Part shown: piece by piece, positions 11,490-24,721 of the stretch
Layout: each line of letters opens with the position of its first letter
How positions within the stretch are numbered: position 1 is the stretch's first letter
Assembly (NCBI RefSeq): GCF_029869215.1
Contig: NZ_JARWPM010000296.1
Span: 1-38,218 of the forward strand
DNA length: 38,218 bases
Direction of reading: 5' to 3'
From: Nocardia carnea
GTDB taxonomy: Bacteria > Actinomycetota > Actinomycetes > Mycobacteriales > Mycobacteriaceae
Notes under the pieces: model-generated
Databases searched by the model: none
What the model was told of the DNA's origin: nothing
What the model saw: the letters and a program-made list of their open reading frames with translations, nothing else
Position numbers and translations under genes: made by a program

Positions 11490-14400
11490 ATGGTCGAGTC
11501 CTGTCCCGATATCGCGATCGTCGGCATGGCGTGCCGCCTTCCGGGTGCGTCCGGGCCGGAGGCGCTGTGGTCGGTGTTGCGGGACGGTGTGGAAACCATC
11601 GGTGAGGTCCCGGATGACCGGCCGCCGGGGCTGCCGCGCGGTGGCTTCCTCGACGGCGTCGATCTGTTCGACCCCGCGGTATTCGGTATCGCCCCCAATG
11701 AGGCGGCGGCCATGGATCCGCAGCAGCGACTGGCCCTGGAACTGGCCTGGGAGGCCCTGGAGGACGCGCGGATCGCCCCCGACCGGGCGCCCGCGGGGAC
11801 CGGCGTCTTCCTCGGCGTCACGGGTAGCGACTACGGCGATCTGGTGTCCCGGCACGGGCCGGACGCGCTGACCCGGCACAGTCTGGCCGGGCTCGGCCGA
11901 TCGGTCGTCGCGAACCGGATCTCCCGGACGTTCGGATTCGAGGCGCCCAGCCTCGCCGTCGACACCGGGCAGTCGTCGTCGCTGGCCGCGGTGCATCTGG
12001 CCTGCGAAAGCCTGCGCTCCGGGGAATCCGGGACCGCCCTGGCCGGTGGTGTGCACCTCATCTTGTCGCCGTTCGGGAATGCGCTGGCCGCCGAATTCGG
12101 CGCACTGTCGCCCGACGGCCGCTGCTACGTCTTCGACGCCCGGGCCAACGGCCATGTGCGGGGTGAGGGCGGCGCGATCGTGGTGCTGGAACCGCTGACC
12201 GCCGCGCTGGCCCACGGCCGCGACATCTACGGCGTCATCCGCGGCAGCGCGATCGCCACCGGATCGGGCGAGACCGGCCTGGCCGCGCCCGGGAGTGCCG
12301 GACAGGCCGCGGCCATGCGCACCGCCCTCGCCCGGTCCGCCCTCGCCCCGGCCGATATCGATTACGTCGAATTGCACGGCACGGGCACCGTGGCGGGTGA
12401 TCCGGTCGAGGCCCGGGCGCTCGGCGAGGTCTACGGCGCCGGTGATCGTGCGGCCGCGCTGGCGGTCGGCTCCGTCAAGACCAATATCGGCCACCTCGAA
12501 GCGGCCGCCGGTATCGCGGGCCTGATGAAGACCGTCCTCTGCCTGGACCGGCGGACGCTGGTACCGAGCCTGAACTTCGCCACGCCCAACCCACGAATCC
12601 CATTGGCGGAGCTGGGGTTACGTGTGGTGGAGCGTACGGAGCCATGGCCTGGCAGGGCGGGGATACGGCGGGCCGGGGTGTCATCGTTCGGGATGGGCGG
12701 CGCGAACGTTCACGTGATCCTGGAACAGGCGCCGGCATCCCCGCGGGACCCGGGACCGGGGACAGGTCCGGGGAATTCCGCGGATCGGGCGACTCCGGAC
12801 GGGCTGCTGCCGTTCGTCCTCTCGGCGGCTGGACCTAGGGGTCTCGCAGGCCAGGCGGCTCGGTTGCGGACCTGGCTCTCGGCGCAGACCCCGGACACCT
12901 CGCTCGCGGATATCGGCCGGTCGCTGGCGACGACCCGGGCCTCGCTGGCGGACCGGGCGGTGGTCCTGGCCGCGGACCGCGCGACGCTGCTGGACGGGCT
13001 GACCGCGGTGTCGGAGGGGGCGCCGGGCCCGGTGCGGGGGCGGGCGGCACCGGGACGGACGGTGTTCGTCTTCCCCGGCCAAGGTGGCCAATGGGCCGGG
13101 ATGGGCCTGGAACTTTGGGATGCCGGCGCCGAATTCGGTGCGGCCATGGACGAATGCGCTGCCGCGCTGGCGGCGGTGCCCGGGGTGGACTGGTCGCTGC
13201 GGGAGGCGCTGGGTGACGAGACCCTGCTGGCGCGAGCCGATATCGTCCAACCCGCGCTGTGGGCGGTCATGGTGTCGCTGGCCGCGCAGTGGCGGGCGTT
13301 CGGTGTGGAACCGGATGTTGTGGTGGGACATTCGCAAGGGGAGATCGCGGCTGCCACGGTCGCCGGTGGGTTGAGTGTGCCGGACGCGGCCCGCGTGATC
13401 GTCTTGCGCGCCCGAGCGATTGCCCGGGATCTGGCCGGCCGGGGTGCCATGGCCGTAATCGGCCTGGGGGACAGTGAGATCGGCCCGAAGCTACCCGCGG
13501 GAGTGACGGTCGCCGCGGTGAACGCGCCCGGTTCGGTGGTCATCTCCGGGGAGCCGGAACCGGTCCGGCGGATCGTCGCCGACTGTGCGCGGGACGGAAT
13601 CTGGGCCCGCCTCGTCCCCGTCGATTACGCGTCGCATTCGCCGCAGGTCGCGGGGCTGCGGGAACGGATCGTTGCCGACCTGGCACCGATCGTCGCGCGG
13701 GAGGGCGCGGTCGCGATGGTATCGACGGTGACCGGCGCACCGATCGGCACGGCCGAGCTGGACGGTGAGTACTGGTACCGCGGACTGCGCGAACCCGTTC
13801 GGTTCGCCGATACCGTACGCGGCCTGCTGAACGACGGACCCTGCGTGTTCCTGGAGGTGTCGCCCCATCCGGGGCTGGTGGTCGCGCTCCAGCAACTCAC
13901 CGCCGACGCGCCCGTGCCGGTCCTCGATACCCTCCGGCGGGGTGACGGCGGCGCCGACCGGTTCACCGCGGCACTGGGCGCCGCGTACGCACACGGCCGG
14001 CCGGTGAACTGGCCGGCCTGGTGGCGAGATCGGGGCGCACGGGTCACCGGATTGCCGACCTATGCCTTCCAGCGCAGGCGTTACTGGTTCGCGGGGGCCC
14101 GGTCGTCGGCGGGGCCTCGGGAATCCGCGGTCGGCCCCGCGGCGGCACGGCCGGAACGGGAACCTGGTCCGGGCGCGATCCCGGACAGTGCCGCCACGAC
14201 AACGGCGGGTGCGGATCCGGTCACGGCAGGCATGGTGCCGGCGTCCGACGTGGCAGCGCATGTCGCCGAACAGGTCGCGGCCGTGCTCGGCTACGACTCC
14301 GCCGCGGAGATCGATACCGGGCGCACGTTCCGGGAACTCGGTCTCGATTCGGCCGGCGGCGTCGAATTCCGAGACCGGCTGATCCAAGCCACCGGCGTTC

Positions 14401-17400
14401 CCCTGCCGGCGACGCTCGTCTTCGATCACCCCACCCCGGCGGACGTGATCCGGTTCGTGCGCGCTCTCGTCACCGGCGACGCACCGGCGCCGGCGCCGCG
14501 ACGAGCGGCCGGCCGCAGCGACGAACCGGTGGCGATCGTCGGCATCGGGTGCCGTTTCCCCGGCGGCGTCACCTCGCGCGAGGACCTGTGGGATCTGGTG
14601 AGCCGCGGTGGGGACGCGATATCGGCGTTCCCCGATGATCGCGGCTGGGACCTCGGCCGGCTGGTGCACCCGGATCCCGACCATCCCGGCACGATCTACG
14701 CCGCAGGCGGCGGATTTCTCGACGACGCAGGCGGTTTCGATGCGGAACTGTTCGGCATCGGCCCCGGCGAGGCGGCCGCGATGGACCCGCAGCAGCGAAT
14801 TCTGCTGGAGGTCGCCTGGGATGCGCTGCAGGACGCGGGCATGGATCCGCAATCGTTGCGCGGCAAAGATATCGGCACCTTCGTCGGCGCCGGCGACGCC
14901 GACTATCGCGGCAACGACACCGGCTCCGAGGGCCTGCGCCTCACCGGCCGCCACACCAGCGTGGTCTCCGGTCGGCTGGCCTATACGTTCGGTCTCGAAG
15001 GTCCCGCGCTGACGGTGGATACCGCCTGTTCGTCGTCACTGGTGGCGCTCCATCTGGCGGTGGCGGCGCTGCGGTCGGGCGAATGTTCGGCGGCACTGGC
15101 GGGTGGCGTGACGGTGCTGGCGTCGCCGTTCCTGTTCGTCGAGTTCGCCCGGCAACGGGGACTGGCCCCCGATGGCCGGTGCAAATCGTTCGGGGCCGGC
15201 GCCGACGGGGTCGGCTGGGCCGAGGGCGCGGGCCTGGTGGTGCTCGAGCGCCTGTCCGACGCGCAGGCGCAGGGACATCGCGTACTGGGCGTGATCCGGG
15301 GTTCGGCGATCAATCAGGACGGCGCGTCGAACGGCCTGACCGCGCCGAACGGCCCGGCGCAGGAACGGGTGATCCGGGCGGCGCTGGCGAATGCCGGACT
15401 CGCGCCGGGCGATGTGGATGTCGTGGAAGCGCATGGCACCGGCACGCGACTCGGCGACCCGATCGAAGCCCGGGCCTTGCTCGCGACCTACGGGCAGGAC
15501 AGACAGCGTCCCCTGCTGCTCGGCTCGGTGAAATCCAATATCGGTCACACCGTGGCCGCGGCCGGGGTGGCCGGGGTGATCAAGATGGTGCAGGCGATGG
15601 GCCACGGGGTCGCGCCGCGCACCCTGCACGCGGATACGCCGTCGCCACACGTGGATTGGGCCGGCGGGTCCGTCGAACTGCTGACCGAGGCCCGGATCTG
15701 GGAACCGGCGCCGGACCGGCCGCGGCGGGCCGGGGTGTCGTCGTTCGGCATCAGCGGCACCAATGCCCACCTCATCGTCGAGGAGCCGCCCGCCGCACCG
15801 GCACCGGCGGGAACCCCGCTGCCGGTCGTGCCGTGGCTGGTGTCGGGCCGGACCCCCGCGGCCGCCGCGGCGGCCGCAAAACGGCTGCGCGAACATGCGC
15901 CGGCGTTGCGCCCCGTCGACGTCGGATTCGAACTCGCGTGCGCTCGAGCGCATCTGGAGTACCGCGCGGAGGTCGGGGGACCGGCCGCGACGGAGGTGTC
16001 GCCGGTCCGGGTGGTACCCGGGCGGACGGTGTTCGTCTTCAGCGGACAGGGTGCGCAGCGGACGGAGATGGGACGGCAGCTGTTCGAGACCTTCCCGGTG
16101 TTCCGGGAAACGATCGCACAGGTCTGTGATCCGGCCTGGTTGTTCTCCGGCGACACCGACCTCGACCGCACCGACAACACCCAGCTCGCGCTGTTCGCCG
16201 TCGAGGTCGCGCTGACCCGGTTGCTCGAGTCCTGGGGTGTGACGGCCGACCTGGTGGCCGGGCATTCGGTGGGTGAGATCACCGCCGCCCATATCGCCGG
16301 CATGCTGTCGCTCGAGGATGCGGTCCGGCTCGTCACCGCCCGGGGCCGATTGATGGCGGCCCTCCCCGCCGGGGGCGCCATGCTCGCGGTCGACGCCGCC
16401 GAGGACGAGGTGGGTGACCTGCCGGCCGGTATCTCGGTGGCGGCGGTGAACGGCCCGCGAGCCGTGGTGCTGTCGGGGCCGGTCGCGGGGATCGACGAGT
16501 TCGAAGGGCGGACCGGCCGGCGGACTCGCAGACTCCGGGTGAGCCACGCGTTCCACTCCGGGCTCATGCAGCCCATGCTGGCGGAATTCGCGACGGTGTG
16601 CCGCGGAATAACGTGGCGCCCACCGTCGATGGATTTTCTCTCGGGCGTGACCGGCCGGATCGAAGCCGAACTGCCGGTATCGCCGGAGTATTGGGTCCGG
16701 CAGGTACGCGAGCCGGTCCGCTTCGCGGACGCCGTCGCCGCGGCGGGGACGGCGGGCGGAACCCGCTATCTGGAGATCGGCCCGGACGCGGTGCTGGCCG
16801 GCCTGATCGACGCCGACGCGGTGCTGGCCGTGCAACGACGCGGCCGCGACGAAGTCGAGACGCTCGTGCGGGCGGTCGCCGCCGCGCATTGCGCCGGGGT
16901 CCCGGTCGACTGGGAACGGTTCTTCGCGGGGCAGGGTGCGCGACGGGTCGGCCTGCCCGGGTATCCCTTCCAGCACCGGCGTTACTGGCTCGACGCGCCC
17001 GCCCCACGGACCGGCAATACCCTGACCCACCCCGTCCTGACGAGTTCGGAAACCCTCGCCCGTGCCGGGGAAGACCTGTTCTCCGGTCGCTTCTCACTGC
17101 GCACCCACCCGTGGGTGGGCGACCATCTGTCCTTCGGCACCCCGGTGTTTCCGGGTGTGGGTGTGGTCGAGCTGCTGCTGCGGGCATCCGCCGAGGCGGG
17201 CTGCGGCGGGGTGGACGAACTCACGCTGTCCGCACCGATTCTGCCGCCCGCACAGGGCCGGGTAGCGATCCAGATCGTGATCGACCAGGACGACGAGGGT
17301 GGCGGACGGCCGTTCACTGTCGGATTCCGGCGGAACGACGACGCCGAATGGACTCGCTCGGGCGTCGGCCGGTACACCGGAATCGAACCGGGTCCAGGCT

Positions 17401-20400
17401 CCCGCCCGCCTTCCACAGACCGGATCGCCGAGCCGCACTGGCCCCCCGGAGCCGCCGAACCCGTACCACCGGAGTGGATTCTGGCGAGGATCGCCGGTGT
17501 CGCCGGCCTGACCTACGGCCCCGCCTTCCTGGGCCTCGATGGCGTGTGGCGCCGCGCCGGGGAGATCTTCGCCGAGGTGCGGTTGCCCGAGGCACTCATC
17601 GAGGAAGCGGGCGATTACGTCCTGCATCCCGCGCTGTTCGACCTGGCGCTGCACGCGGGATTCGCCCAGTACGCGCTGGCCGAGGATCTGCCGCCCGAGC
17701 AGGGCCGGCTGCTGTTCCGGTTCGCGGGGGTGCGCTGCTCGGCGCCGGGGGCGACCCGGTTGCGGGTGCGGTCCGCACCCGTGGGCGCCGACGGATTCTC
17801 CGTGACCGCCGTCGATCCGGACGGCAGTCCGGTGCTGTCGATCGACCGGGTCGTCTTCCGTACCTTCGATATCGAGGCGCGCAGTCACACTGCCCGCTCC
17901 GCCGAATCGCTGTTCGAAATGCAGTGGCTGCCGGTGGAATTGCCGTCCGGGGCAGCGGCGGTGACGGTCGGGGAGTACGAGCCGGCGCTCGACCCGGTGC
18001 CCGAGGTCATGACGGTGGACGGCGCGGCCGGGGTCGCGGTGGTACTCGACCGGCTGCAACGATTCCTGCGCGATGACCGGTGCGCCGGTGCGCGCCTCGC
18101 CGTGGTGACCCGCGACGCCGATATCGATCCGGTGGCCGCCGGTGTCCACGGGCTCGTCCGTGCGGCGCAGGCCGAACACCCGGGCCGGCTACTGCTGATC
18201 GATACCGACGATCCGGGCGGTATCGACTGGGGCGGCGTCCTGGCGGCCGGACACTCGCAACTGACCGTGCGGGGCGGTGTGACGACCGCGCCGCGCCTGA
18301 CACCCATGCCGATCGGTGACGAACCGGCGGAATTTCGCTGGGGCCCCGGGTCGGTACTGATCACCGGCGGCACCGGGGGGCTCGGCGCGCGGCTGGCACG
18401 GCACCTCGCCACCCACGGCGTGCGGCATTTGATCCTGGCGAGCCGGCGCGGCGCCGGAGCCCCCGGCGCGGCGGCATTGCGCACCGACCTGGAGGCGGCG
18501 GGATGCACCGTCACCCTGGCAGGCTGTGATGTCACCGACCGGGACGCCGTCGCCACCGTGCTCGCGTCGATTCCCGGATCCGCGCCGCTGTCCGCGGTCG
18601 TCCACGCCGCCGGGATCCTCGAAGACGCCACCGTTTCCTCGGCGACACCGGAACAGCTGCACCGCATCTGGGCGCCGAAGGTCGAGGGTGCGCTGATCCT
18701 GGACGAACTCACCCGCGAACTCGGCCTCGCGGCCTTCGTGCTGTTCTCCTCGGCCGCCGGGACCCTCGGCGCCGCCGGGCAACCCGGTTATGCCGCCGCC
18801 AACGCCGCGCTGGACGCGGTGGCCCGGCGCCGTCGCGCCGCAGGGCAGCCGGCGGTCGCGCTCGCCTGGGGCCCTTGGGCCGCCTCCGACGGTATGGCGG
18901 GCCGGCTCTCCGGAACTCATCTGGCGCGATGGCAACGTCTCGGGATCACGCCGCTGGATTCCGCCGACGCCTTGGCCATCGCCGGCAACGCGCCGAATTA
19001 CCGGGCGCCCGTCGTGGTTCCGGTCCGAGTCGATGCCGGGGTGCTGCGCACGGGTACCGGACATCACCTGTTCGGTGACCCGGCTCGGCGTACTCCCGAC
19101 GCGGCTCCCGTCCGCGTCGTGGAGCGCTCCGCCCTCGAAGCCCGGCTGGCCGGTCTCGACGACCGAGCACGCGCCGTCCTGGTGGCGGATCTGGTACGCG
19201 AACATATCGCGGTGGTCACCAATTCCGATCCGGCCGCCCTCGATCCGGCTGCCGCGTTCACCGACCTCGGCCTGGATTCACTCGGCAGTGTCGAACTGCG
19301 CAACCGCATCACCCGTGCCACGGGCCTGCGCCTGCCGTCCACCCTGGTATTCGACCATCCGACCGCGGACGCTCTCGCCGGACATCTGCTCGAGCTCGCG
19401 GGACACGCCGCTGTACCCGTAACACCTGCCGAGCGAACCACCGCGGCGGGCTCCGGCGAACCTCTCGCGATCGTCGGCATCGGCTGCCGTTTTCCGGGCG
19501 GCGTGGGATCGCGCGGAGACCTGTGGGACCTCGTCGCCGCGGGCACGGACGCCATGTCCGCCTTCCCCGCCGACCGCGGCTGGGATCTCGACCGGCTGTA
19601 CAACCCCGACCCGGACGCGCCGGGCACCGTCTACGTGCGCACCGGCGGCTTCCTGGACGACGCCGCCGGATTCGATGCGGAGTTCTTCGGGATCGGACCG
19701 GGTGAGGCCGCGGCCATGGACCCTCAGCAGCGCGTCCTGCTGGAAGTGACCTGGGAGGCACTCGAGGACGCCGGTATCGATCCGGAATCGTTGCGGGGTG
19801 CGGAGGTCGGTGTGTTCGCCGGCGCCACCACCGCGGACTACCATCCGCGGGTGGCCGGTGAGCTCGAAAGCTTCCGCCTCACCGGCACCACACCGAGTGT
19901 GCTGTCCGGCCGGCTGGCCTATCTGTTCGGATTCGCGGGTCCGGCGCTCACCGTCGACACGGCGTGCTCCTCCTCGTTGGTCGCACTCCACCTCGCCGCG
20001 CAGGCAGTGCGATCGGGCGAATGTTCGCTCGCCCTCGCCGGTGGCGTATCGGTGTGGGGGTCGCCGTATCTGTTCGTCGATTTCGCTCGCCAACGCGGAC
20101 TGTCACCGGACGGCCACTGCAAATCCTTCGGTGCGGCCGCCGACGGAGTGGCGTTCGCGGAAGGCGCCGGGCTGGTGGTGCTGGAACGGTTGTCGGACGC
20201 GCGCGCACGCGGCCACCGGGTGCTCGCCGTCCTCCGCAGCAGCGCGACCAATCAGGACGGCGCTTCGAACGGGCTCACCGCACCCAGCGGGCCCGCCCAG
20301 GAGCGGGTGATCCGAGCCGCACTGGATGCCGCGGGTCTCGTCCCCGCGGAGGTGGACCTGCTGGAGGCACACGGCACCGGAACGCCCCTGGGCGATCCGA

Positions 20401-23400
20401 TCGAGGCCCGGGCACTGCTGGCGACCTACGGACAAGACCGGGACCATCCGGCCTGGCTCGGGTCCGTGAAATCGAATATCGGGCATACGGTCGGCGCCGC
20501 CGGCATCGCCGGGGTGATCAAGTCCGTGGAGGCGATGCGGCGCCGCACCATGCCGCCCACCCTGCACGCCGAGACGCCGACACCGGAGGTGGACTGGTCG
20601 GCGGGGGCCGTGGAATTGCTGACCGAGCCGCGGCCGTGGGAGCCGAGCGGCGACCGGCCGCGCCGAGCGGCGGTCTCATCCTTCGGTATCAGCGGCACCA
20701 ATGCCCACGTTATTCTCGAAGAGGCCCCGGCTGAACCGGAACCCGCGCGCGGCGAACCGGTTTCACAACTCCGCGTACCGTGGCTGATATCCGGCCGGAC
20801 CGAGACGGCGGTGCGCGCCGCGGCTCAGCGGTTGCGGTCCGCCTGTGCCGAATTGTCCCCGGAGGATGTCGGGCGGGAACTGGCGACCGCTCGCGCGCAC
20901 CTCGAATGGCGTGCCGCGGTGCTGGACCCCGCCGAATTGGATCGGGTGGCGCCGGTGCGGGCGGTACCCGGCCGCACCGCCTTCGTGTTCTCGGGGCAGG
21001 GCGCCCAGCGATCGGGTATGGGCCGTGAACTCTTCGCCGCCTTTCCGGTGTTCGCCGACGCCCTCCGGGAGATCTGCGATCCGGACTGGCTGTTCGCCGA
21101 GGACACCGACCTCGAGCGCACCGACAATACGCAGCTGGCCGTGTTCGCCGTGGAGGTCGCGCTGGCCCGGTTGCTCGAATCATGGGGTGTCACACCGGAG
21201 CTGGTGGTAGGCCACTCGATCGGAGAGGTCAGCGCGGCCCATATCGCCGGCGTGCTGGATCTGCCCGACGCGGTACGGCTGGTGACCGCACGGGGACGGC
21301 TGATGGCGGATCTGCCGCCCGGTGGCGTCATGCTCGCGATCGATGCCGATCCCGGCGAGATAACCGAACTACCACCGGGAGTGGGACTGGCGGCGGTGAA
21401 CGCGCCGGGCGCGGTGGTGCTGTCCGGACCCGCGGCCGGAATCGAGGAACTCGCGCAGCGCTGGGGCTCTCGGCGATCCCGGCTGCTCCCGGTTTCCCAC
21501 GCATTCCATTCCGAGCTGATGGAACCGATGCTCGCCGAATTCGAGTCGCTGTGCCGCACGGTCAGCTGGCATCGGCCGCGTATTCCGATGGCGGCCGACG
21601 TCACCGGACGTATCGAATCGGACCTGTTCACCGATCCGCGGTACTGGGTGCGGCAGGTGCGATGCCCGGTGCTGTTCGCGGACGGACTCACCGCGCTCCG
21701 GGACGCCGGCGCCGCCCGATTCGTGGAGGTGGGGCCGAGCAGTGTGCTGTCGAGCATGGTCTCCCGCACGCTCGGCGATGTCCCGGTCGTCGCTCTGCAG
21801 CGCGCCGGGCGCGCGGAAGTCGCCACCCTGGTGCGGGCCGTGGCGGATGCCCACTGCGCGGGTACGCGCGTGGACTGGACACGATTCTTCGCCGGGCGGA
21901 CGGGACCGCGGGTCGACCTGCCGCCCTACCCCTTCCAGCGTCGGCGGTACTGGCTGGATTCGCCGCCGGCCGTCGCCGGTGACGATCTCGGCCATCCGAT
22001 ACTCACCGGCGCGGTATCGGTCGCGGACACCGGCCAGGTCGTGTTCGCGGGGCGGTTGTCCCCGGACACCCACCCATGGATCGGCGACCATGTCGTACTG
22101 GGTGAGAGGGTAGTTCCCGGTACCGCCTTCGTCGAGATCGCCCTGCGGGCAGGCCGGGAGATGCGTTGCGAGCTCCTGCGTGAGCTCACGCTGGAGGCGC
22201 CGCTCCTGTTCGCCGCGGGCGAGGTGCGGGATATCCAGGTAAGCCTCGGTGCCCCCGGCGACGGGGGCGCCCGGCCGGTGTCGATTCACTCCCGGCCCGA
22301 CGGCGGCTCCACGGAGTGGATGCGCCATGCCGCCGGTGCCCTGGTTCCCGCGGACAACGCACCCGACCCCGGAGAAGCATTCGCGGAGCTCGGGAACGGA
22401 GCGTGGCCGCCACCCGGAGCGGAAGTCATTGCCGTGCGGGAGGTGTACGGCCGGCTGGAAGGGTTTGGATTCGACTACGGCCCGGCGTTCCGAGGTGTGC
22501 GCGCCGCCTGGCGCCGCGGCGGTGTGGTCTACACCGAGGTCGCGGCCGATCCCGAACAGCGGGCCGGTATGTCCGCCTACGGATTACATCCCGGACTGTT
22601 CGACTCCGTGCTGCACGGCGGAGCCGTGGTCGGATTCGGGGCGACGGGCACCGGCCGGATGCTGTTCGATTGGAAGAACGTCCGCTACTTCCGGACCGGC
22701 ACGACGACACTGCGCGTCCGGGTGGCGGCGGCCGGTGATTCGGCATGGACGGTCACCGCGGCCGACGACCGCGGGAATCCGGTGCTCGAGGCCGGCGCGG
22801 TCGGTTACCGCCCCGTCGAACCAGCGCATTTGCTCGCCCATCGAGGTGCGGCGCATCGGTCGCTGTTCGCACCGACCTGGCGTCCCGTCGAGCTTGCCGC
22901 GGAATGCCCGGCGGCCACGGTGGTGGTGCTGGACGAGCACGGATTCGGCGGTATCGACTACCCCGCGACAGGTCCGTCCGGCCTCGAGATCAATGCCCGC
23001 CACGCCCGTCCCGACGATGTGGTCCCCGCACCGGACGTCCTCGTGGTGCCCGGCGGAATCGGCCCGCACGCGGTCCTGGACCTGCTGCGGCGGTTCCTGG
23101 GCGACGATCGGTTCGCGGCGACGCGACTGGTGGTGGCCACCTCCGGCGCCGTCGCCCGGGACCCGGCCGAGCTCGTCGAGGTGACGAATGCCGGGGTATG
23201 GGGCATGGTCGGGTCGGCGCAGGCCGAATATCCGGACCGCGTGGTGCTGGTCGATACCGACGACGCGACCTCGGTGGACTGGCGCCTGGTGGCCGCTGCC
23301 GGTTATCCCGAACTGCTCTGGCGGACGCGGCGTATCGACGGCGAATCCGCGGCGGCGGCCTCGCCCACGGTATTCGCGGCCCAGCTGACCCGAGCGACCG

Positions 23401-24707
23401 ATATCCCGCGCCGGGATATCGCGGGCTGGAACACGGGGACAGTGCTGATCACCGGCGGCACAGGCAGTTTGGGGGCGCTGCTGGCCCGGCATCTGGTCGC
23501 GGCCCACGGGGTACGAGGTCTGGTGCTGCTGAGCCGGCGGGGTGACGCGGCGCCGGGCACGCGCGAGCTGGTTGCGGAATTGACCTCCGCTGGTTGCGAA
23601 GTGACGGTCGCGACCGGCGATGTGGCCGACCGGAATGCGGTGGGTCCGGTGCTGCGCGATATCCCGGCTCGGCGGCCACTGTCGGCGGTGGTCCACGCCG
23701 CCGGCACACTCGACGATGCGACCATCACCACGCTGACCTCGGGGCAACTCCAGCGGGTCTGGCGGCCCAAGGTCGACGGCGCGCTGGTCCTGGACGAACT
23801 GACCCGTGATCTCCACCTGCCGCTGTTCGTGACGTTCTCCTCGATCGCCGGGCTCCTGGGTCCGGCCGGTCAGGCCAGCTATGCCTGCGCCAATGCCGGG
23901 CTGGACGCGGTGGTGCGGCGCCGTCGTTCCGCCGGGCACCCCGCGCTGTCGCTCGCCTGGGGGCCGTGGGCGGCCGAGGGTGGCATGGTGGGCGCCCTGC
24001 GGGATCAGGACCTGGCGCGGTGGCGCCGCCTCGGGATCATCCCGCTCGAGCCCGCCGCCGGGCTCGCATTGTTCGATGCCGCACTGGCCGCCGACCAGGC
24101 GGTCATCGCGCCTGTTCAGTTCGATCCGCGGACCGCGGCCACCGGGGGACACCACCTGCTGCGCGGTCCGGTGGCCGTCCGGCGCGGCTCGCTGCGCCCG
24201 GCTACCGATTGGGCCGACCGGCTGAGCGGGCTCTCGGCGCGGGAACGCAGCGAGGCCATCGGGGAACTGGTGTGCGAACATGTCGCGGTGGTGGCGAACG
24301 CCGAAACGGTCGACCCCGCCGGCTCGTTCGCCGATCTGGGCCTGGACTCGCTCGGGGCGGTGGAACTGCGCAATCGGCTCAGCCACGCCGTCGGGCTCGG
24401 TTTACCGTCGACGATCGTGTTCGACTACCCGACACCCAACGAGGTGGCCGAGTACATCCTCTCGTGTCTCGCGCCCGCGCCCGCGCCACCTCCGCTGACC
24501 CGGCTCGCGGGTGCACTCGAAGAAATCGAGGCACTGCTCGGCATGCTGGACGAGTCCGACCGGGAAGCCGCGCGCCGGACGATGAGCCGTTTCGAGGCCA
24601 CCGCCCGGACCTACCTCGGTACCCGCCCGGAGGAGACGACCGAACTGGGCGACGCGACCGACGACGAACTGTTCAGCCTGGTCGACGAGGAATTCGGGCC
24701 GCTCTGA
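11490..24707 (+). CDS. Modular type I polyketide synthase C: KSQ-AT-ACP loading module plus two KS-AT-DH-KR-ACP modules
   Basis: 4405 residues. Loading module: KS ~8-425 with Gln161 in place of the active-site Cys (VDTGQSSSL), the KSQ hallmark of a decarboxylating starter domain; AT with GHSQGE (Ser615) and YASH (713-716), hence methylmalonyl-CoA giving a propionyl starter; ACP Ser954. There is no N-terminal docking coiled coil, as expected for a starter protein. Module 1: KS Cys1180; AT Ser1593 with HAFH (malonyl); DH His1879/Asp2051; KR with TGGTGGLG (18363-18386), LED and Tyr2434; ACP Ser2597. Module 2: KS Cys2826; AT Ser3243 with HAFH; DH His3534/Asp3705; KR with TGGTGSLG (23451-23474), LDD and Tyr4131; ACP Ser4287. 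All KR and DH residues are intact, both KRs are B type, and no ER is present, so a 2,4-dienoyl chain is expected. The tail after ~4325 (ending [15 protein letters not shown]) is a C-terminal docking domain for another PKS protein. Its stop is 14 bp from the convergent oxygenase gene. Confidence 0.97.
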   Translation: MVESCPDIAIVGMACRLPGASGPEALWSVLRDGVETIGEVPDDRPPGLPRGGFLDGVDLFDPAVFGIAPNEAAAMDPQQRLALELAWEALEDARIAPDRAPAGTGVFLGVTGSDYGDLVSRHGPDALTRHSLAGLGRSVVANRISRTFGFEAPSLAVDTGQSSSLAAVHLACESLRSGESGTALAGGVHLILSPFGNALAAEFGALSPDGRCYVFDARANGHVRGEGGAIVVLEPLTAALAHGRDIYGVIRGSAIATGSGETGLAAPGSAGQAAAMRTALARSALAPADIDYVELHGTGTVAGDPVEARALGEVYGAGDRAAALAVGSVKTNIGHLEAAAGIAGLMKTVLCLDRRTLVPSLNFATPNPRIPLAELGLRVVERTEPWPGRAGIRRAGVSSFGMGGANVHVILEQAPASPRDPGPGTGPGNSADRATPDGLLPFVLSAAGPRGLAGQAARLRTWLSAQTPDTSLADIGRSLATTRASLADRAVVLAADRATLLDGLTAVSEGAPGPVRGRAAPGRTVFVFPGQGGQWAGMGLELWDAGAEFGAAMDECAAALAAVPGVDWSLREALGDETLLARADIVQPALWAVMVSLAAQWRAFGVEPDVVVGHSQGEIAAATVAGGLSVPDAARVIVLRARAIARDLAGRGAMAVIGLGDSEIGPKLPAGVTVAAVNAPGSVVISGEPEPVRRIVADCARDGIWARLVPVDYASHSPQVAGLRERIVADLAPIVAREGAVAMVSTVTGAPIGTAELDGEYWYRGLREPVRFADTVRGLLNDGPCVFLEVSPHPGLVVALQQLTADAPVPVLDTLRRGDGGADRFTAALGAAYAHGRPVNWPAWWRDRGARVTGLPTYAFQRRRYWFAGARSSAGPRESAVGPAAARPEREPGPGAIPDSAATTTAGADPVTAGMVPASDVAAHVAEQVAAVLGYDSAAEIDTGRTFRELGLDSAGGVEFRDRLIQATGVPLPATLVFDHPTPADVIRFVRALVTGDAPAPAPRRAAGRSDEPVAIVGIGCRFPGGVTSREDLWDLVSRGGDAISAFPDDRGWDLGRLVHPDPDHPGTIYAAGGGFLDDAGGFDAELFGIGPGEAAAMDPQQRILLEVAWDALQDAGMDPQSLRGKDIGTFVGAGDADYRGNDTGSEGLRLTGRHTSVVSGRLAYTFGLEGPALTVDTACSSSLVALHLAVAALRSGECSAALAGGVTVLASPFLFVEFARQRGLAPDGRCKSFGAGADGVGWAEGAGLVVLERLSDAQAQGHRVLGVIRGSAINQDGASNGLTAPNGPAQERVIRAALANAGLAPGDVDVVEAHGTGTRLGDPIEARALLATYGQDRQRPLLLGSVKSNIGHTVAAAGVAGVIKMVQAMGHGVAPRTLHADTPSPHVDWAGGSVELLTEARIWEPAPDRPRRAGVSSFGISGTNAHLIVEEPPAAPAPAGTPLPVVPWLVSGRTPAAAAAAAKRLREHAPALRPVDVGFELACARAHLEYRAEVGGPAATEVSPVRVVPGRTVFVFSGQGAQRTEMGRQLFETFPVFRETIAQVCDPAWLFSGDTDLDRTDNTQLALFAVEVALTRLLESWGVTADLVAGHSVGEITAAHIAGMLSLEDAVRLVTARGRLMAALPAGGAMLAVDAAEDEVGDLPAGISVAAVNGPRAVVLSGPVAGIDEFEGRTGRRTRRLRVSHAFHSGLMQPMLAEFATVCRGITWRPPSMDFLSGVTGRIEAELPVSPEYWVRQVREPVRFADAVAAAGTAGGTRYLEIGPDAVLAGLIDADAVLAVQRRGRDEVETLVRAVAAAHCAGVPVDWERFFAGQGARRVGLPGYPFQHRRYWLDAPAPRTGNTLTHPVLTSSETLARAGEDLFSGRFSLRTHPWVGDHLSFGTPVFPGVGVVELLLRASAEAGCGGVDELTLSAPILPPAQGRVAIQIVIDQDDEGGGRPFTVGFRRNDDAEWTRSGVGRYTGIEPGPGSRPPSTDRIAEPHWPPGAAEPVPPEWILARIAGVAGLTYGPAFLGLDGVWRRAGEIFAEVRLPEALIEEAGDYVLHPALFDLALHAGFAQYALAEDLPPEQGRLLFRFAGVRCSAPGATRLRVRSAPVGADGFSVTAVDPDGSPVLSIDRVVFRTFDIEARSHTARSAESLFEMQWLPVELPSGAAAVTVGEYEPALDPVPEVMTVDGAAGVAVVLDRLQRFLRDDRCAGARLAVVTRDADIDPVAAGVHGLVRAAQAEHPGRLLLIDTDDPGGIDWGGVLAAGHSQLTVRGGVTTAPRLTPMPIGDEPAEFRWGPGSVLITGGTGGLGARLARHLATHGVRHLILASRRGAGAPGAAALRTDLEAAGCTVTLAGCDVTDRDAVATVLASIPGSAPLSAVVHAAGILEDATVSSATPEQLHRIWAPKVEGALILDELTRELGLAAFVLFSSAAGTLGAAGQPGYAAANAALDAVARRRRAAGQPAVALAWGPWAASDGMAGRLSGTHLARWQRLGITPLDSADALAIAGNAPNYRAPVVVPVRVDAGVLRTGTGHHLFGDPARRTPDAAPVRVVERSALEARLAGLDDRARAVLVADLVREHIAVVTNSDPAALDPAAAFTDLGLDSLGSVELRNRITRATGLRLPSTLVFDHPTADALAGHLLELAGHAAVPVTPAERTTAAGSGEPLAIVGIGCRFPGGVGSRGDLWDLVAAGTDAMSAFPADRGWDLDRLYNPDPDAPGTVYVRTGGFLDDAAGFDAEFFGIGPGEAAAMDPQQRVLLEVTWEALEDAGIDPESLRGAEVGVFAGATTADYHPRVAGELESFRLTGTTPSVLSGRLAYLFGFAGPALTVDTACSSSLVALHLAAQAVRSGECSLALAGGVSVWGSPYLFVDFARQRGLSPDGHCKSFGAAADGVAFAEGAGLVVLERLSDARARGHRVLAVLRSSATNQDGASNGLTAPSGPAQERVIRAALDAAGLVPAEVDLLEAHGTGTPLGDPIEARALLATYGQDRDHPAWLGSVKSNIGHTVGAAGIAGVIKSVEAMRRRTMPPTLHAETPTPEVDWSAGAVELLTEPRPWEPSGDRPRRAAVSSFGISGTNAHVILEEAPAEPEPARGEPVSQLRVPWLISGRTETAVRAAAQRLRSACAELSPEDVGRELATARAHLEWRAAVLDPAELDRVAPVRAVPGRTAFVFSGQGAQRSGMGRELFAAFPVFADALREICDPDWLFAEDTDLERTDNTQLAVFAVEVALARLLESWGVTPELVVGHSIGEVSAAHIAGVLDLPDAVRLVTARGRLMADLPPGGVMLAIDADPGEITELPPGVGLAAVNAPGAVVLSGPAAGIEELAQRWGSRRSRLLPVSHAFHSELMEPMLAEFESLCRTVSWHRPRIPMAADVTGRIESDLFTDPRYWVRQVRCPVLFADGLTALRDAGAARFVEVGPSSVLSSMVSRTLGDVPVVALQRAGRAEVATLVRAVADAHCAGTRVDWTRFFAGRTGPRVDLPPYPFQRRRYWLDSPPAVAGDDLGHPILTGAVSVADTGQVVFAGRLSPDTHPWIGDHVVLGERVVPGTAFVEIALRAGREMRCELLRELTLEAPLLFAAGEVRDIQVSLGAPGDGGARPVSIHSRPDGGSTEWMRHAAGALVPADNAPDPGEAFAELGNGAWPPPGAEVIAVREVYGRLEGFGFDYGPAFRGVRAAWRRGGVVYTEVAADPEQRAGMSAYGLHPGLFDSVLHGGAVVGFGATGTGRMLFDWKNVRYFRTGTTTLRVRVAAAGDSAWTVTAADDRGNPVLEAGAVGYRPVEPAHLLAHRGAAHRSLFAPTWRPVELAAECPAATVVVLDEHGFGGIDYPATGPSGLEINARHARPDDVVPAPDVLVVPGGIGPHAVLDLLRRFLGDDRFAATRLVVATSGAVARDPAELVEVTNAGVWGMVGSAQAEYPDRVVLVDTDDATSVDWRLVAAAGYPELLWRTRRIDGESAAAASPTVFAAQLTRATDIPRRDIAGWNTGTVLITGGTGSLGALLARHLVAAHGVRGLVLLSRRGDAAPGTRELVAELTSAGCEVTVATGDVADRNAVGPVLRDIPARRPLSAVVHAAGTLDDATITTLTSGQLQRVWRPKVDGALVLDELTRDLHLPLFVTFSSIAGLLGPAGQASYACANAGLDAVVRRRRSAGHPALSLAWGPWAAEGGMVGALRDQDLARWRRLGIIPLEPAAGLALFDAALAADQAVIAPVQFDPRTAATGGHHLLRGPVAVRRGSLRPATDWADRLSGLSARERSEAIGELVCEHVAVVANAETVDPAGSFADLGLDSLGAVELRNRLSHAVGLGLPSTIVFDYPTPNEVAEYILSCLAPAPAPPPLTRLAGALEEIEALLGMLDESDREAARRTMSRFEATARTYLGTRPEETTELGDATDDELFSLVDEEFGPL
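16137..16184 (+). repeat. 48-bp exact direct repeat, copy 2 (in AT domain)
   Basis: Identical to 1606-1653 in PKS gene A. It lies in the malonyl-specific AT of the first extension module of PKS gene C. Confidence 0.85.
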
Positions 24708-24721
24708 TCACCGTGTCGCGG

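Noticed and set aside
5765..12494. Antisense open frames of 743-917 codons opposite PKS gene B, ccr and the start of gene C
   Set aside because: Low-complexity Arg/Gly/His/Pro translations crossing several real genes; typical shadow frames in high-GC DNA.
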